The notes below the pieces were generated by a model, which saw only the letters and a program-made list of their open reading frames with translations, was not told the DNA's origin and did no database searches. A DNA stretch of 64,000 nt from Candidatus Limihabitans stercoravium. GTDB taxonomy: Bacteria; Bacillota; Clostridia; Christensenellales; CAG-314. Location: the NCBI GenBank assembly GCA_018715495.1, contig DVLO01000035.1, positions 1 to 64,000 on the forward strand, read 5' to 3'. The stretch's first letter is position 1; each line of letters starts with the position of its first letter. Shown here piece after piece: positions 28,163 through 37,001 of this stretch. A program made the translations under genes and the position numbers.

Positions 28163-29179
28163 CTATTTAGTAAGTTTGACACGAGGGTCTACAATGGAAT
28201 ACATGATGTCGGAAAGCAATGTGCCGATTACGGCAAGTATTGCAAGGAACATGTTGTAACCCATTACAAATGGAATGTCACTGTCAACCAATGCATTGTA
28301 GGACAGACGTCCTATACCGTCTATACCAAATACCTGTTCGGTAATCATCATACCGCCGAACAACGACGGAAGAATACCGGCAAGCAATGTTGCAATAGGA
28401 ATCAATGTGTTACGGAATGCATGTTTGTAAATTACTGTACGTTCAGATAAACCCTTGGCACGTGCTGTACGGATGTAGTCCGCACCAAGCACTTCCAATG
28501 TGTTTGTACGTGTGTAACGCATCAGTCCGCCCAGTGACAAAATTACGCTTACGAATATAGGCAAAATCAAGTGATAAGCCATGTCGCCCAACTTCTGCAA
28601 TGCCCCAAGGAAAGTTTCGGGGTAACTTGCTGTTGCGGAAATCAATCCGCCGAAGGGAAGAATTCCAAGGTCAACGGCAAAGAACTTGATGGCAATTGCC
28701 GCGAAAAAGTACGTCGGTAGCGACAGACCGATCATTGTAAATATCGTTACAATGTAGTCGACTGCCGAATACTGCTTTGTAGCACTGACAATACCCAACG
28801 GAATAGCAATCAGGAACTGCAATATCGTTGCAATGATTGCAATTGAGAAAGATATCCACATGTTTTCACTGATGACCTGTCCAACGGGCTTTTCGTACTT
28901 GAAAGAGTAACCAAGATCCCCCTTCATGAGGTTTCCAAGCCAACCGAAGTAGCCCTTGATGATACCGCCAAATGAATTGTCGGCAAGACCGAACATTTCC
29001 TTGAACTCATCAATCTGTTCCTGTGTGATTGTGCCGTTTTGCAACTGTTCGGCGTATTTATTATCGATGAAGTCAGTGGGCATCATACGCATCAAAGAAT
29101 ACACAATGATAGAAACACCAAACAAAATGATGATGGATATCAGAATTCTTTTGAGAATATATTTAAACATTTTGTCCAC
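28163..29179 (-). CDS. oppB: Oligopeptide ABC transporter permease OppB
   Basis: First membrane subunit of the importer, 338 residues, with the standard topology of six membrane segments. The N-terminal MFKYILKRILISIIILFGVS segment and a PTDFID loop are typical. The ATPase-docking EAA loop is GLSERTVIYKHAFRNTLIP, and the C-terminus is DIMYSIVDPRVKLTK, a family hallmark (D-P-R). The start is GTG at 29179 or the in-frame ATG at 29170; AAGAAG lies better spaced for the GTG. A stem-loop (29236-29264) separates it from oppA and may set a lower expression level than oppA. Confidence 0.94.
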   Translation of the reverse strand: MDKMFKYILKRILISIIILFGVSIIVYSLMRMMPTDFIDNKYAEQLQNGTITQEQIDEFKEMFGLADNSFGGIIKGYFGWLGNLMKGDLGYSFKYEKPVGQVISENMWISFSIAIIATILQFLIAIPLGIVSATKQYSAVDYIVTIFTMIGLSLPTYFFAAIAIKFFAVDLGILPFGGLISATASYPETFLGALQKLGDMAYHLILPIFVSVILSLGGLMRYTRTNTLEVLGADYIRTARAKGLSERTVIYKHAFRNTLIPIATLLAGILPSLFGGMMITEQVFGIDGIGRLSYNALVDSDIPFVMGYNMFLAILAVIGTLLSDIMYSIVDPRVKLTK

Positions 29180-29235
29180 GCAGTGTCTTCTTGATTTAAC
29201 CAGTAGTTACAGACACTACCTCCCATAAGTTTGCC

Positions 29236-29264
29236 CAAACCGACCTTGTAAAAAGGTCGGTTTG
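29236..29264 (-). promoter_or_regulatory. Intercistronic hairpin between oppA and oppB
   Basis: CAAACCGACCTT pairs perfectly with AAGGTCGGTTTG around a five-base loop. On the minus strand there is no U-run after it, so it does not look like a full terminator. Such stem-loops after solute-binding-protein genes commonly stabilise the upstream mRNA or cause partial attenuation. Confidence 0.75.
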
Positions 29265-29279
29265 CACAATTGTTTTTCC

Positions 29280-31916
29280 TTATTGAACTTTCAAAGAAAT
29301 CTTGTGAATTTCGCTTGTCAATCCCTTGAATGCTGTCGCATTAGCAAAGAATGTTGAAGTGTCAATCTTGTTTGTGTTGTACGCAAACATATCGTTTCTT
29401 TGGTAAGTAGGTAATTCAATTGCAAGCTCCATTACAATGTCCAGCGCATCGGAATACGTTTGTTTTCTAGTGTCCTGATCGTTTGTAGAACGTGCTTCTT
29501 CGATCAATTCAGACAGTTCGGAAATTTTCTCATATTCGAAAACGTACTTGTCGGGGTTAGCAAGAATTTGCTTATATCCCCAGTTCAGTACGGATGACGC
29601 TGTTGAATCCATGTGGTAAACCTGATACATGTCAGGGTCAATTGTCGAACCCCAAGCAGCAGCCCAGACTGTCAAAGCACCTGTGGAAAGTTTCTTCAAT
29701 GCATCCTTGTCAGTTCTTACAGTAACGTTGAATCCAGCCTTGTTGAGCAATTCAGCAGCTCCAAACATAGCACTGTAAGCGGGGTGCTTGGTTTCTTCAC
29801 CGGCAATTGTAAATTCGAACTGACAAGCGTTCTTGCCGTTGTCAGCGTATACACCGTTACCGTCAAGTGTATAGCCTGCCTTTTCTTCAAGCAACCACTT
29901 GATGAATTCGATTTGTTGGTCTTCAGTCAACACTTCCCCACCTTTCATTTCAAGTTCTTGCATGTAGAGGTAGTAATCTTCATCAAGTTTTCCATCCATG
30001 TAAAGGTCAACGTAGTTTTCGGGAATTGCTGCACCGATATATGGATAGTAAGGTACACATCCATCTGGGTAAGCCCAACTGTTCTTAGACATCGAACGGT
30101 AGATGGGTTCAGCAAGTGTCTTATAGAAAGATACCGTCAGAGATACGTCGATTGAATACATAATTGCACGTCTTACATAAACGCTTGGAATCTTACCTGC
30201 GTTTACGCCGATGTAACCGTAACCAAGTGTTGTGATACGCTTGTAGTCGTAACCTTCGGACTTGTGATTGTTCATTTCTGTTTCAGTTTCGGGATCTGCA
30301 TTGGGTTGAGCGAAGTCTACCTGATTGGTGTACAAAGCGTCCAACATAGATTTAGCCGGAACTACCTGATAACGAATGGACTTGATCAAAGCGGGACCGC
30401 CGATGTGGTAAGGGTTTCTTTCGAAGTAAATTACACCCTTGTCGTAGAAGTCACCGGACTTGATGTTTTCAATACCACCGCTTGACTTACTTGCTGCATA
30501 TGGACCTGCACCAACGGGAACACCGATCTTGTCGGGATTCTTGATGACTTGTTCCATGAATGTCTGAGACTTGTATTCAACACCGAACTTGTTGTTAGCG
30601 TAGTCAAATGCTGCGATGTGTTCAGCGTCGGAGTAGTAGTACATTGGAGCAACTGTAAAAGCAAAGTTCCAAATAGCCTTAGGGTCAACGTTCTTGATTG
30701 TGATGGACAATACTTCGTTGTAACCGTCCTTAACAGAACCGTCTTCATTGTATTCCGGTTGAACGTATTGATGACCGTTTACTGTAACGGATGTATCGAA
30801 GTTAGCAAACTTGATACCGCTGATGTTGGGGAATGCCAACACGCCGTCAGCGGGTTTGTCAGCTTCCATTTCAGCCTTAGTAATGTAGTCAAACAAACTT
30901 GTAGATGTCTTCCAGTAAAGAAGGATTTCTTCAATTGCAATGGGCATCTTAGAGTTGTACACTGTTTGAATAGCTTGTTCTTCCGACCAAGTCTTGATAG
31001 CTTCAAGATCGCCGAAAGCGGATTCCAACTTCTTTTCCTTTCTGTTCCATGTAATGAAACCTTCGTTGTAGAGGAACATTTCAACGTCTGTTGTGAACTT
31101 AGCGTCAGTTACTTCGTTACCGTCTTCATCGTAGAACTTCTGATCTCCGTAGGCGTCACGTGAATTGCTGAAGTCATCCTTCAATTCCTGCATGAAAAGC
31201 TCAGCTGTCTTGTTGAAGTCCACTACTACGTTCTTATATGCGTCGTCAACGTCCTTCCATTCATTTTCAAGATATTGAGCCATCAACTCAACTGTGAATT
31301 GTTCGCCTGAATGGTTGTCCAAAACGTCCGTTGCAGCTTCAATCAAAGACTGAATTCTGCTTCTTGCAGCAATCTGGTACTTCTGTTCAAATGCTTCTTG
31401 TTCGTTTTCGTCAGCAGATTGTGTACGGTATTCCTTAAGACCTACGATTTCTGTAGAGTAAATTGTACTGCTACCTGTATAAGCAGGGTCAAGGTAAACG
31501 TAAAGATTGAACAAAACGTCCTTGATTGTCAAGGGAGAACCGTTTGAGAACTGAACATCGTTCCTCAATACAAAGTAGTAAGTTGTTGTCTGATCAACGT
31601 CGTAGTCCCCCTGTGTGACGATTTGAAGATCTTTAACTACAACCGGTTCTTCATCACCGTATGCAGGTTGACCATTTTCGTCATTAGCAAGCATACCGAT
31701 CTGTGTCATACCGACAACGCTACTGTCCGTTGCACTTGTTGCGTAGAACGGATTGAATACCTTGTCTACTTCCTGAGTTGTAAACACCAACTTATCTGTT
31801 TCATTGTCGTAATAAGTTTGATTAGCAGGATTACATCCCGTAACTGCAAACAAAGTTGTTGCAATCATTACAACGGCAAGAATCATGCTGAATACTCTTG
31901 GCATTTTATTCTTCAT
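29280..31916 (-). CDS. oppA: Peptide-binding lipoprotein OppA-like (SBP family 5), enlarged
   Basis: The extracellular receptor that captures peptides for OppBCDF. The signal peptide ends in lipobox V-T-G-C with Cys28. Family-5 features include an N-terminal region around KLVFTTQEVDKVFNPF, VQFSNGSPLTIKDVLFNL (about 122-140), GAGPYAASKSSGG (about 480) and VYVRRAIMYSIDVS (about 585). Typical members have about 520-600 residues; this one has 878. The excess lies mainly between about 160 and 420, a mostly helical, charged region with RSRIQSLIEAATDVLDNHSG. The start ATG follows GGAGGATAG. It is the second gene of the operon, 18 bases after the InlB-repeat lipoprotein. Confidence 0.92.
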   Translation of the reverse strand: MKNKMPRVFSMILAVVMIATTLFAVTGCNPANQTYYDNETDKLVFTTQEVDKVFNPFYATSATDSSVVGMTQIGMLANDENGQPAYGDEEPVVVKDLQIVTQGDYDVDQTTTYYFVLRNDVQFSNGSPLTIKDVLFNLYVYLDPAYTGSSTIYSTEIVGLKEYRTQSADENEQEAFEQKYQIAARSRIQSLIEAATDVLDNHSGEQFTVELMAQYLENEWKDVDDAYKNVVVDFNKTAELFMQELKDDFSNSRDAYGDQKFYDEDGNEVTDAKFTTDVEMFLYNEGFITWNRKEKKLESAFGDLEAIKTWSEEQAIQTVYNSKMPIAIEEILLYWKTSTSLFDYITKAEMEADKPADGVLAFPNISGIKFANFDTSVTVNGHQYVQPEYNEDGSVKDGYNEVLSITIKNVDPKAIWNFAFTVAPMYYYSDAEHIAAFDYANNKFGVEYKSQTFMEQVIKNPDKIGVPVGAGPYAASKSSGGIENIKSGDFYDKGVIYFERNPYHIGGPALIKSIRYQVVPAKSMLDALYTNQVDFAQPNADPETETEMNNHKSEGYDYKRITTLGYGYIGVNAGKIPSVYVRRAIMYSIDVSLTVSFYKTLAEPIYRSMSKNSWAYPDGCVPYYPYIGAAIPENYVDLYMDGKLDEDYYLYMQELEMKGGEVLTEDQQIEFIKWLLEEKAGYTLDGNGVYADNGKNACQFEFTIAGEETKHPAYSAMFGAAELLNKAGFNVTVRTDKDALKKLSTGALTVWAAAWGSTIDPDMYQVYHMDSTASSVLNWGYKQILANPDKYVFEYEKISELSELIEEARSTNDQDTRKQTYSDALDIVMELAIELPTYQRNDMFAYNTNKIDTSTFFANATAFKGLTSEIHKISLKVQ

Positions 31917-31934
31917 TTCTATCCTCCATTAGTT

Positions 31935-33077
31935 TTATATCAATGTAATTTCCGAAGAAAATCCGTCAATCTTTGTTGAATCGTCTTTAAAGCAAACTGC
32001 ATTTGTTTCTTCAATAATGAGTCTGCTTCTGTCCGCATCTATTTCCGATGGCAAATTGACGATTGTTACAGTACCCTTGAATGTTACGTTGGAAATTTCA
32101 GTATCGGTAGCACTTACAGCGATTGGTGCAACGTAGATCTTATAGGTATCTTTATAAATGGTATCAACGTTGATGCTGACGTCTTCGAAGTTGACGTCTA
32201 TTACCTTGGCACCGTCGGTGTTACCGAACAGGCTGATTGTAAGACTCTTCTTAGATGGATCATCAAAGTCTTCAATAAGATCGTCCCTACCCGCAGAATA
32301 AGAAACACTGAAATTGCTTATCGTATGGCCGTTTCCAAGAAGTTCCTTCTTGAAGTTCCCGAATGACAAAGCCTTTCCGTCCATATCTATGTCGGCAGCA
32401 AGGTAAATGTTAGCATTTCTTGTAGAAGCTAACGTCAATTCGCTTGCAGTACGAACTACCGTGTAAGTACCTTCAATGTACCGAGCATAAACCTTGATCG
32501 CACAGTCAGTTTCCCCACCGGGGTGTTTAAAGGACGGATCCCAAGGTTGTTTGTTTTCGTCATACAACGCAATCAATGTGAAACCCGATCTGGTTGCGTA
32601 TCTTTCACTAAAAGTACTTCCTACGCCTACCGTTTTAGTTATAACGGGAAGAGCTTCTGAATTGTCGAAGTCATCGAAATCATAAACTTCGTAGGTGTAC
32701 TCAGCCTTGATTTGCCAACAAGCGTACAATGTAATACCGTCTTCACCAACTTCGTCCTTAGCAAAATCCCATTGATCTTCGTAGGTGACATTACCGCTAC
32801 TGTCCGTTTTCTTTGTGGTAAACCATCCTACAAGATCGTAACCTGCTCTATCCAAATCCTGTTCAGAGAGCTCACTTAATTCCTTGATGAGTCTTGGTGC
32901 GCCTTCCTCAAATTGATAGTAGAAGACAACCGGCCTGGTAGCGTTTTGGTAATTTCCGCCTTCTAATTCGAAAACCACCTTTGTACCGCTGAAATCGGTT
33001 GTTGGATTACAACCGACAATCAAGAACAGACAACTGAACATTACAATTGTCAAAAGCAAAATAAATATTTTTTTCAT
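31935..33077 (-). CDS. InlB-repeat/GLUG-like surface lipoprotein, first gene of the operon
   Basis: A 380-residue lipoprotein with lipobox I-V-G-C (Cys23). Residues about 30-120 form a Listeria-Bacteroides (InlB B) repeat: FELEGGNYQNA, then GYDLVGWFTTKK and ITLYACW. A second, partial copy runs at about 120-205 (GFTLIALYDENK, IKVYARY). Residues about 210-340 resemble the GLUG or right-handed beta-helix type, with NIYLAADIDMDGKA, LLGNGHTISNF and SLFGNTDGAKVIDVNFEDV. The start at 33077 has GGAAGG upstream; the longer reading to 33101 lacks a proper signal start. A consensus promoter lies about 60 bases upstream. It probably binds a surface ligand; the link to peptide uptake is by position only. 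Confidence 0.85.
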   Translation of the reverse strand: MKKIFILLLTIVMFSCLFLIVGCNPTTDFSGTKVVFELEGGNYQNATRPVVFYYQFEEGAPRLIKELSELSEQDLDRAGYDLVGWFTTKKTDSSGNVTYEDQWDFAKDEVGEDGITLYACWQIKAEYTYEVYDFDDFDNSEALPVITKTVGVGSTFSERYATRSGFTLIALYDENKQPWDPSFKHPGGETDCAIKVYARYIEGTYTVVRTASELTLASTRNANIYLAADIDMDGKALSFGNFKKELLGNGHTISNFSVSYSAGRDDLIEDFDDPSKKSLTISLFGNTDGAKVIDVNFEDVSINVDTIYKDTYKIYVAPIAVSATDTEISNVTFKGTVTIVNLPSEIDADRSRLIIEETNAVCFKDDSTKIDGFSSEITLI

Positions 33078-33136
33078 TGTTACCTTCCAATTTTTGCGCA
33101 AAAAAAAATTACGCTTATAATTTCAGTAATAGGTAA

Positions 33137-33165
33137 ATTTTAAGACTTTTTCAATTATTTGTCAA
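33137..33165 (-). promoter_or_regulatory. Promoter of the 32-kb lipoprotein/opp/protease operon
   Basis: Minus-strand -35 TTGACA (33160-33165), a 17-base spacer, -10 TAAAAT (33137-33142). It is the only strong promoter I found for the thirteen-gene run. The rest of 33,166-33,317 is very AT-rich and holds no supported gene. Confidence 0.85.
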
Positions 33166-33317
33166 ATAAATACCCTAAAAACGCAAAAAAAGTCACCATT
33201 TTTTAATAGGTAATTACTAATCATATATATATTCTATAATGAAATAATGTTCAATGTAACATAGATATAATTTTAAAGACAAAACAACCCCTTTGGTAGT
33301 TGAAAATTACCCCCTAA

Positions 33318-33355
33318 AAGCAAACGGGTCTTGCGTTTAGATACACAAGACCCGT
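33318..33355 (-). terminator. Intrinsic terminator of the P-type ATPase gene
   Basis: AACGGGTCTTG and CAAGACCCGTT form an 11-base stem with an 11-base loop. On the minus strand it is followed by TGCTTTTAG, a modest U-rich tail. It starts six bases after the stop codon at 33361. Confidence 0.75.
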
Positions 33356-33360
33356 TGTAT

Positions 33361-35982
33361 TTACTTGTTACGTCTGATATCTCTGAAGACCTTGACCAGC
33401 TGGATTACTACTGTCGGTGCAATTGCAAGCAACACTACATATCCGAAGTGAGTGAGCGTAAACGCACCAGACACTTCGAACAACGTGTTGAGTCCCGGCA
33501 CAAACAGAACAAGGCACAGCAGAGCAAAGCCTGCGAAGAATGCGTAAAGCGAATATTTGTTTGTAGTCAATTTAAGTCGGAAAATAGACTCCTCACCACG
33601 ACAGTTGAATCCGTGGAACAGTCTTGCAAGAGCCAACGTTGCAAATGCCATAGTTGAAGCAAGCACTGCGTCTGTCTGGTAGCCGATATAGAACGCACCC
33701 ATTGTAGCCACGGAAATGAGCAAGCCTTGAAGAACAATCTTGGTCAGCAAAGATTTGTCAAGTATCGAACGGTTGGGATCACGTGGTTTTTGGTTTAGCA
33801 AATCCTTACTTGAAGATTCCATACCTATTGCAATTGCAGGCAGAGAGTCTGTCAAGAGGTTGATGAACAACAAGTGAACTGCACTGAAGGGTGCAGGCAA
33901 AGCCATGATGGACGCAAACAATACTGCGATTATTCCCGCTGTGTTACCTGACAGCAAGAATCCGATGGCGTTCTTTATATTTGCATACACTCCCCTGCCG
34001 TTGACTACCGCCTTGACGATAGTTGCGAAGTTGTCGTCGGAGAGAATCATTGAAGAAGCGTCTTTAGATACTTCCGTGCCCGTGATACCCATTGCAACAC
34101 CGATGTCAGCCTTTTTCAACGCAGGAGCGTCGTTGACACCGTCACCGGTCATGGAAACCACCTTGCCCTTGCGTTGCCATGCCGAAACAATCCTTATCTT
34201 GTGTTCGGGAGAAACACGTGCATATACTGATACTTTTTCAAGACATTCATCCAATTGGTCGTCCGTCATTGAGTCCAGTTCGACTCCTGACAAGGCAATA
34301 TCACCGTCCGCAAAGATTCCCAACTGTCTTGCGATTGCCGTTGCCGTGACTTTGTGGTCACCTGTAATCATTACCGTCTTGATTCCACCACGCTTAGCGT
34401 CAGCAACAGCCTGTATTGCTTCGGGACGGGGCGGGTCAATCATTGAAACAAGACCGATGAAAGTGTAATTCTGTTCGTCATTTAGCGTCAAAGGACGAAC
34501 CGTATCAAGTTTTCTGTAAGCGAAAGCAAGCACACGCAGACCGTTTTCCGACAAATTACTGTTGACCGCCGCTATTTCCTGTTTAATTTCGTCGGTCAAT
34601 TCAACACTGCCCTGTTCCGTCAGAATATATCTTGACTTGTCAAGTAGGACATCGATTGCACCCTTGGTAAACATTGTAGGAACGCCTTCAATTTCGTGCA
34701 ACGTGCTCATCAATTTTCTGTCGGAGTCAAATGCAATTTCACTGAGTCTGGGATGACTGTTGCGGTAAGCCTCTTCTTCAATTCCGAACAATTCGCCAAA
34801 CATTACCAATGCAACTTCGGTAGGATCGCCTATAGACTTGCCATTTACTTCGTCATTGGTTGCGTCACTTGCAAGCAATGACGCCATAAGCAAAGTTTCC
34901 TGCACCTTGTTGTTGCGGTCGATGTCCTTGCAGTCAACCAGCTTGCCGTAGGTGTATGCCTGTTGTGGAGTCATCTTATTTTGCGTCAACGTACCTGTTT
35001 TATCGGAACAAATTACTGAAACGCAACCAAGACTTTCAACTGCCTTGAACTCTTTCATTATGGCATTTTGTTTAGCCATCTTCTGAGTGCCCATTGCAAG
35101 AACGATTGTGACAATGGACGACAACGCTTCCGGAATTGCTGCAACGGCAAGTGCAACTGCAAACATCAGTGCGTCTATTACTTCCATGCCCGAACGGAAT
35201 ATTGACAAACAGAACACCACCACCGAAATAGCAATGACGATTACTGCAAGTTTGGCACTGAACTTGTCAAGGCTTTGCTGTAACGGAGTCTTTCTTTGCT
35301 GTGTCTGATTCATCAGCGTTGCAATCTTACCGATTTCCGTATTCATTCCGGTAGACGTGACAAGAACCGTTGCTCTTCCGTAGGTTACAAGAGAACCGGA
35401 AAACACCATGTTCTTTTGGTCACCCAGGGCAACCTTTTCCGAACGGATGACTTCCGTTGTCTTTTCAACGCCTTCGCTTTCACCTGTCAAGGAACTTTCA
35501 TTTACCTTCAATGAAAAGTTTTCCAGTATTCTTCCGTCGGCAACAACCATGTCGCCCGCTTCTAAAAACACAATGTCACCCGGAACAATGTCAAGCGACG
35601 ACACTTCCATACGCTTTCCGTCACGCAGAACCTTGGCGGTGGGAGAGGACATTGCCTTCAGGCTTTCCAATGATTTTTCAGCCTTAAAGTACTGTACTGT
35701 TCCCAACACGGCATTGAGTATAAGCACGGCAACAATTACAACGGTACTTTCAAGATTGCCCGAAAATGCCGAAATCACCCCTGCAACCAACAGAATCAAG
35801 ACAAGCAAATCCTTGAACTGACTGAAAAATACTGCAAGAACACCCTTTTTCTTACCTTCGGCAAGTTGATTTTTGCCGTACTGCTGCAGACGTTCTTCAG
35901 ACTGTTGAGATGTCAAGCCATCCATAGAAGATTGCTGACTTTCAAGCGCATCGTGACATGTCATGTCAAAATAAGTCTTCAT
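33361..35982 (-). CDS. P-type Ca2+/Mn2+ ATPase (PMCA/LMCA1-like)
   Basis: An ATP-driven cation exporter of 873 residues, type IIB-like. The actuator motif TGES is at 166-169, phosphorylated Asp327 is in SDKTGTLTQNK, and the P-domain hinge is TGDGVNDAP (612-620). The TM4 motif is IPEAL (283-287), and the TM6 motif is NLLTD with Asn708, Thr711 and Asp712. Compared with SERCA, site II residues (Glu285, Asn708, Asp712) are kept. The TM5 position equivalent to SERCA Glu771 is Gly683 (SGNTAGI), so a single transported ion is predicted, as in Listeria LMCA1. A yybP-ykoY riboswitch upstream makes Mn2+ a likely substrate. The start ATG has GAGGAA upstream. It is transcribed alone. Confidence 0.92.
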   Translation of the reverse strand: MKTYFDMTCHDALESQQSSMDGLTSQQSEERLQQYGKNQLAEGKKKGVLAVFFSQFKDLLVLILLVAGVISAFSGNLESTVVIVAVLILNAVLGTVQYFKAEKSLESLKAMSSPTAKVLRDGKRMEVSSLDIVPGDIVFLEAGDMVVADGRILENFSLKVNESSLTGESEGVEKTTEVIRSEKVALGDQKNMVFSGSLVTYGRATVLVTSTGMNTEIGKIATLMNQTQQRKTPLQQSLDKFSAKLAVIVIAISVVVFCLSIFRSGMEVIDALMFAVALAVAAIPEALSSIVTIVLAMGTQKMAKQNAIMKEFKAVESLGCVSVICSDKTGTLTQNKMTPQQAYTYGKLVDCKDIDRNNKVQETLLMASLLASDATNDEVNGKSIGDPTEVALVMFGELFGIEEEAYRNSHPRLSEIAFDSDRKLMSTLHEIEGVPTMFTKGAIDVLLDKSRYILTEQGSVELTDEIKQEIAAVNSNLSENGLRVLAFAYRKLDTVRPLTLNDEQNYTFIGLVSMIDPPRPEAIQAVADAKRGGIKTVMITGDHKVTATAIARQLGIFADGDIALSGVELDSMTDDQLDECLEKVSVYARVSPEHKIRIVSAWQRKGKVVSMTGDGVNDAPALKKADIGVAMGITGTEVSKDASSMILSDDNFATIVKAVVNGRGVYANIKNAIGFLLSGNTAGIIAVLFASIMALPAPFSAVHLLFINLLTDSLPAIAIGMESSSKDLLNQKPRDPNRSILDKSLLTKIVLQGLLISVATMGAFYIGYQTDAVLASTMAFATLALARLFHGFNCRGEESIFRLKLTTNKYSLYAFFAGFALLCLVLFVPGLNTLFEVSGAFTLTHFGYVVLLAIAPTVVIQLVKVFRDIRRNK

Positions 35983-36010
35983 ACATTCCTCACTGTTAAT
36001 TTATTGCAAT

Positions 36011-36043
36011 AAAAAAACCACATACGGTGATGCCATACGTGGT
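36011..36043 (-). terminator. Riboswitch expression platform: intrinsic terminator
   Basis: On the minus strand ACCACGTATGG and CCGTATGTGGT form an 11-base stem around a short CATCA loop, followed by TTTTTTT. It lies about 30 bases before the ATPase start codon, after the aptamer, so transcription would stop here unless the aptamer prevents hairpin formation. Confidence 0.88.
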
Positions 36044-36173
36044 ACGCGGAACACAAGTATGGCTACACCATACCTGAGTCTTGTTATTTAAGGCAAAGCC
36101 AGACTGTAACAGCCATGCTTGTTGACTTTACCGCACTTGCGTGCTAACTACTCCCCCAAGTGGGATTTATTGT
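36044..36173 (-). promoter_or_regulatory. yybP-ykoY family (Mn2+) riboswitch aptamer
   Basis: The minus-strand RNA contains GGGGGAGUAG soon after the predicted start, then a GCAC-GCAA-GUGC hairpin, a GUCAACA segment pairing through AGUC with GACU, and a nine-pair hairpin CAGGUAUGG/CCAUACUUG. The GGGGAGUAG and GUCAACA signatures are those of the yybP-ykoY class, which senses Mn2+ and often precedes P-type ATPases, TerC and MntP genes. With the downstream terminator it should switch transcription on with high Mn2+. The stretch 36,210-36,290 shows nothing else supported. Confidence 0.85.
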
Positions 36174-36179
36174 ATTGTC

Positions 36180-36208
36180 ATTGTACACCATAGAAAGCAC
36201 AATGTCAA
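36180..36208 (-). promoter_or_regulatory. Promoter of the riboswitch-ATPase unit
   Basis: Minus-strand -35 TTGACA (36203-36208), a 17-base spacer and -10 TACAAT (36180-36185). Transcription should begin near 36173, just before the aptamer. Confidence 0.85.
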
Positions 36209-36290
36209 GCGTAATGCGTCACAGCATATTTTCAGTTTACAATTTTTAGTATGCCTGATTGCGTGACATTTAGACATAGTTTCAACAGTG

Positions 36291-36959
36291 TTACGGTTTA
36301 GTATATGCTTTTACTTCGCCAAGAAGTCTGACTTTTCCGTTGTCGGATATAATTGCGCCCTTGCACAATGAAGTGACGTACACTGTCTTGTTACGTTCGG
36401 AGAGTACACGCCTTATTGATTCGTCCTGCACGGGTGTTCCGCTGTAATGTACTTCGTGATAGAAACTGTCAATATACCCAATGCCCTTGTAGTAACCAAA
36501 GTCACTGTAGTCTTCGTCGGGGTAAATGTGGTATTCGGAAAGTTGTATCAACGCACCCGCACTAAATCCCATTGCAATTCCTTTGTAGTCTTTAAATACA
36601 TTGAGCAACCCCATCTCTACAATGCGGTCGTACATTTTGTCGGGCAATCCGCCAAGGAAATAGGCAATGTCGGAATTTACTATCTTTTCCTTTGCACTTT
36701 CTGTACTGTCAGTAAAGTAATCAATGATATAAATGTTGTCTTCCTTGATACCATATGCCGACAGACCACCTAAAAGAGCCTTGTAGTAACCGCCGTCATG
36801 ACGGTTGAACTCACGTTGCCAGTCACTTTCATTCTTTATTTCGTCGCCAAAAGACAGCGCAACAATTACCACCTTGTGGTGCGGTTTGATGTAGTCTTTC
36901 AGGGTGTCCTTTAACCAATCGGCGTCCAAATCCAATCCTTCAAGTAAAATGTTTACCAT
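36291..36959 (-). CDS. Peptidase S51 family protein (dipeptidase E-like)
   Basis: A 222-residue cytoplasmic protein of the class I glutamine amidotransferase-like fold. The nucleophile elbow GFSAGA carries Ser133, as in PepE and cyanophycinase-like S51 enzymes. FLGG at about 101-104 is the strand loop that forms the oxyanion region, and FYHEVHYSG (about 167-175) may hold the catalytic His. Expected activity is hydrolysis of Asp-dipeptides or a related peptide bond; the exact substrate is unknown. The start ATG follows AGAGGT. The gene is last of a likely three-gene unit (lysR-type, DUF1810, S51), 42 bases after DUF1810. Confidence 0.82.
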   Translation of the reverse strand: MVNILLEGLDLDADWLKDTLKDYIKPHHKVVIVALSFGDEIKNESDWQREFNRHDGGYYKALLGGLSAYGIKEDNIYIIDYFTDSTESAKEKIVNSDIAYFLGGLPDKMYDRIVEMGLLNVFKDYKGIAMGFSAGALIQLSEYHIYPDEDYSDFGYYKGIGYIDSFYHEVHYSGTPVQDESIRRVLSERNKTVYVTSLCKGAIISDNGKVRLLGEVKAYTKP

Positions 36960-37001
36960 ATTAACCTCTTTTAAAAATGATACACGTACCGCAAAAAAAC
37001 T

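Noticed and set aside
1285-33077. A phage, integrative element or genomic island with att sites covering the lipoprotein region
   Set aside because: No integrase, tRNA, terminal repeats or phage genes were seen at either end.
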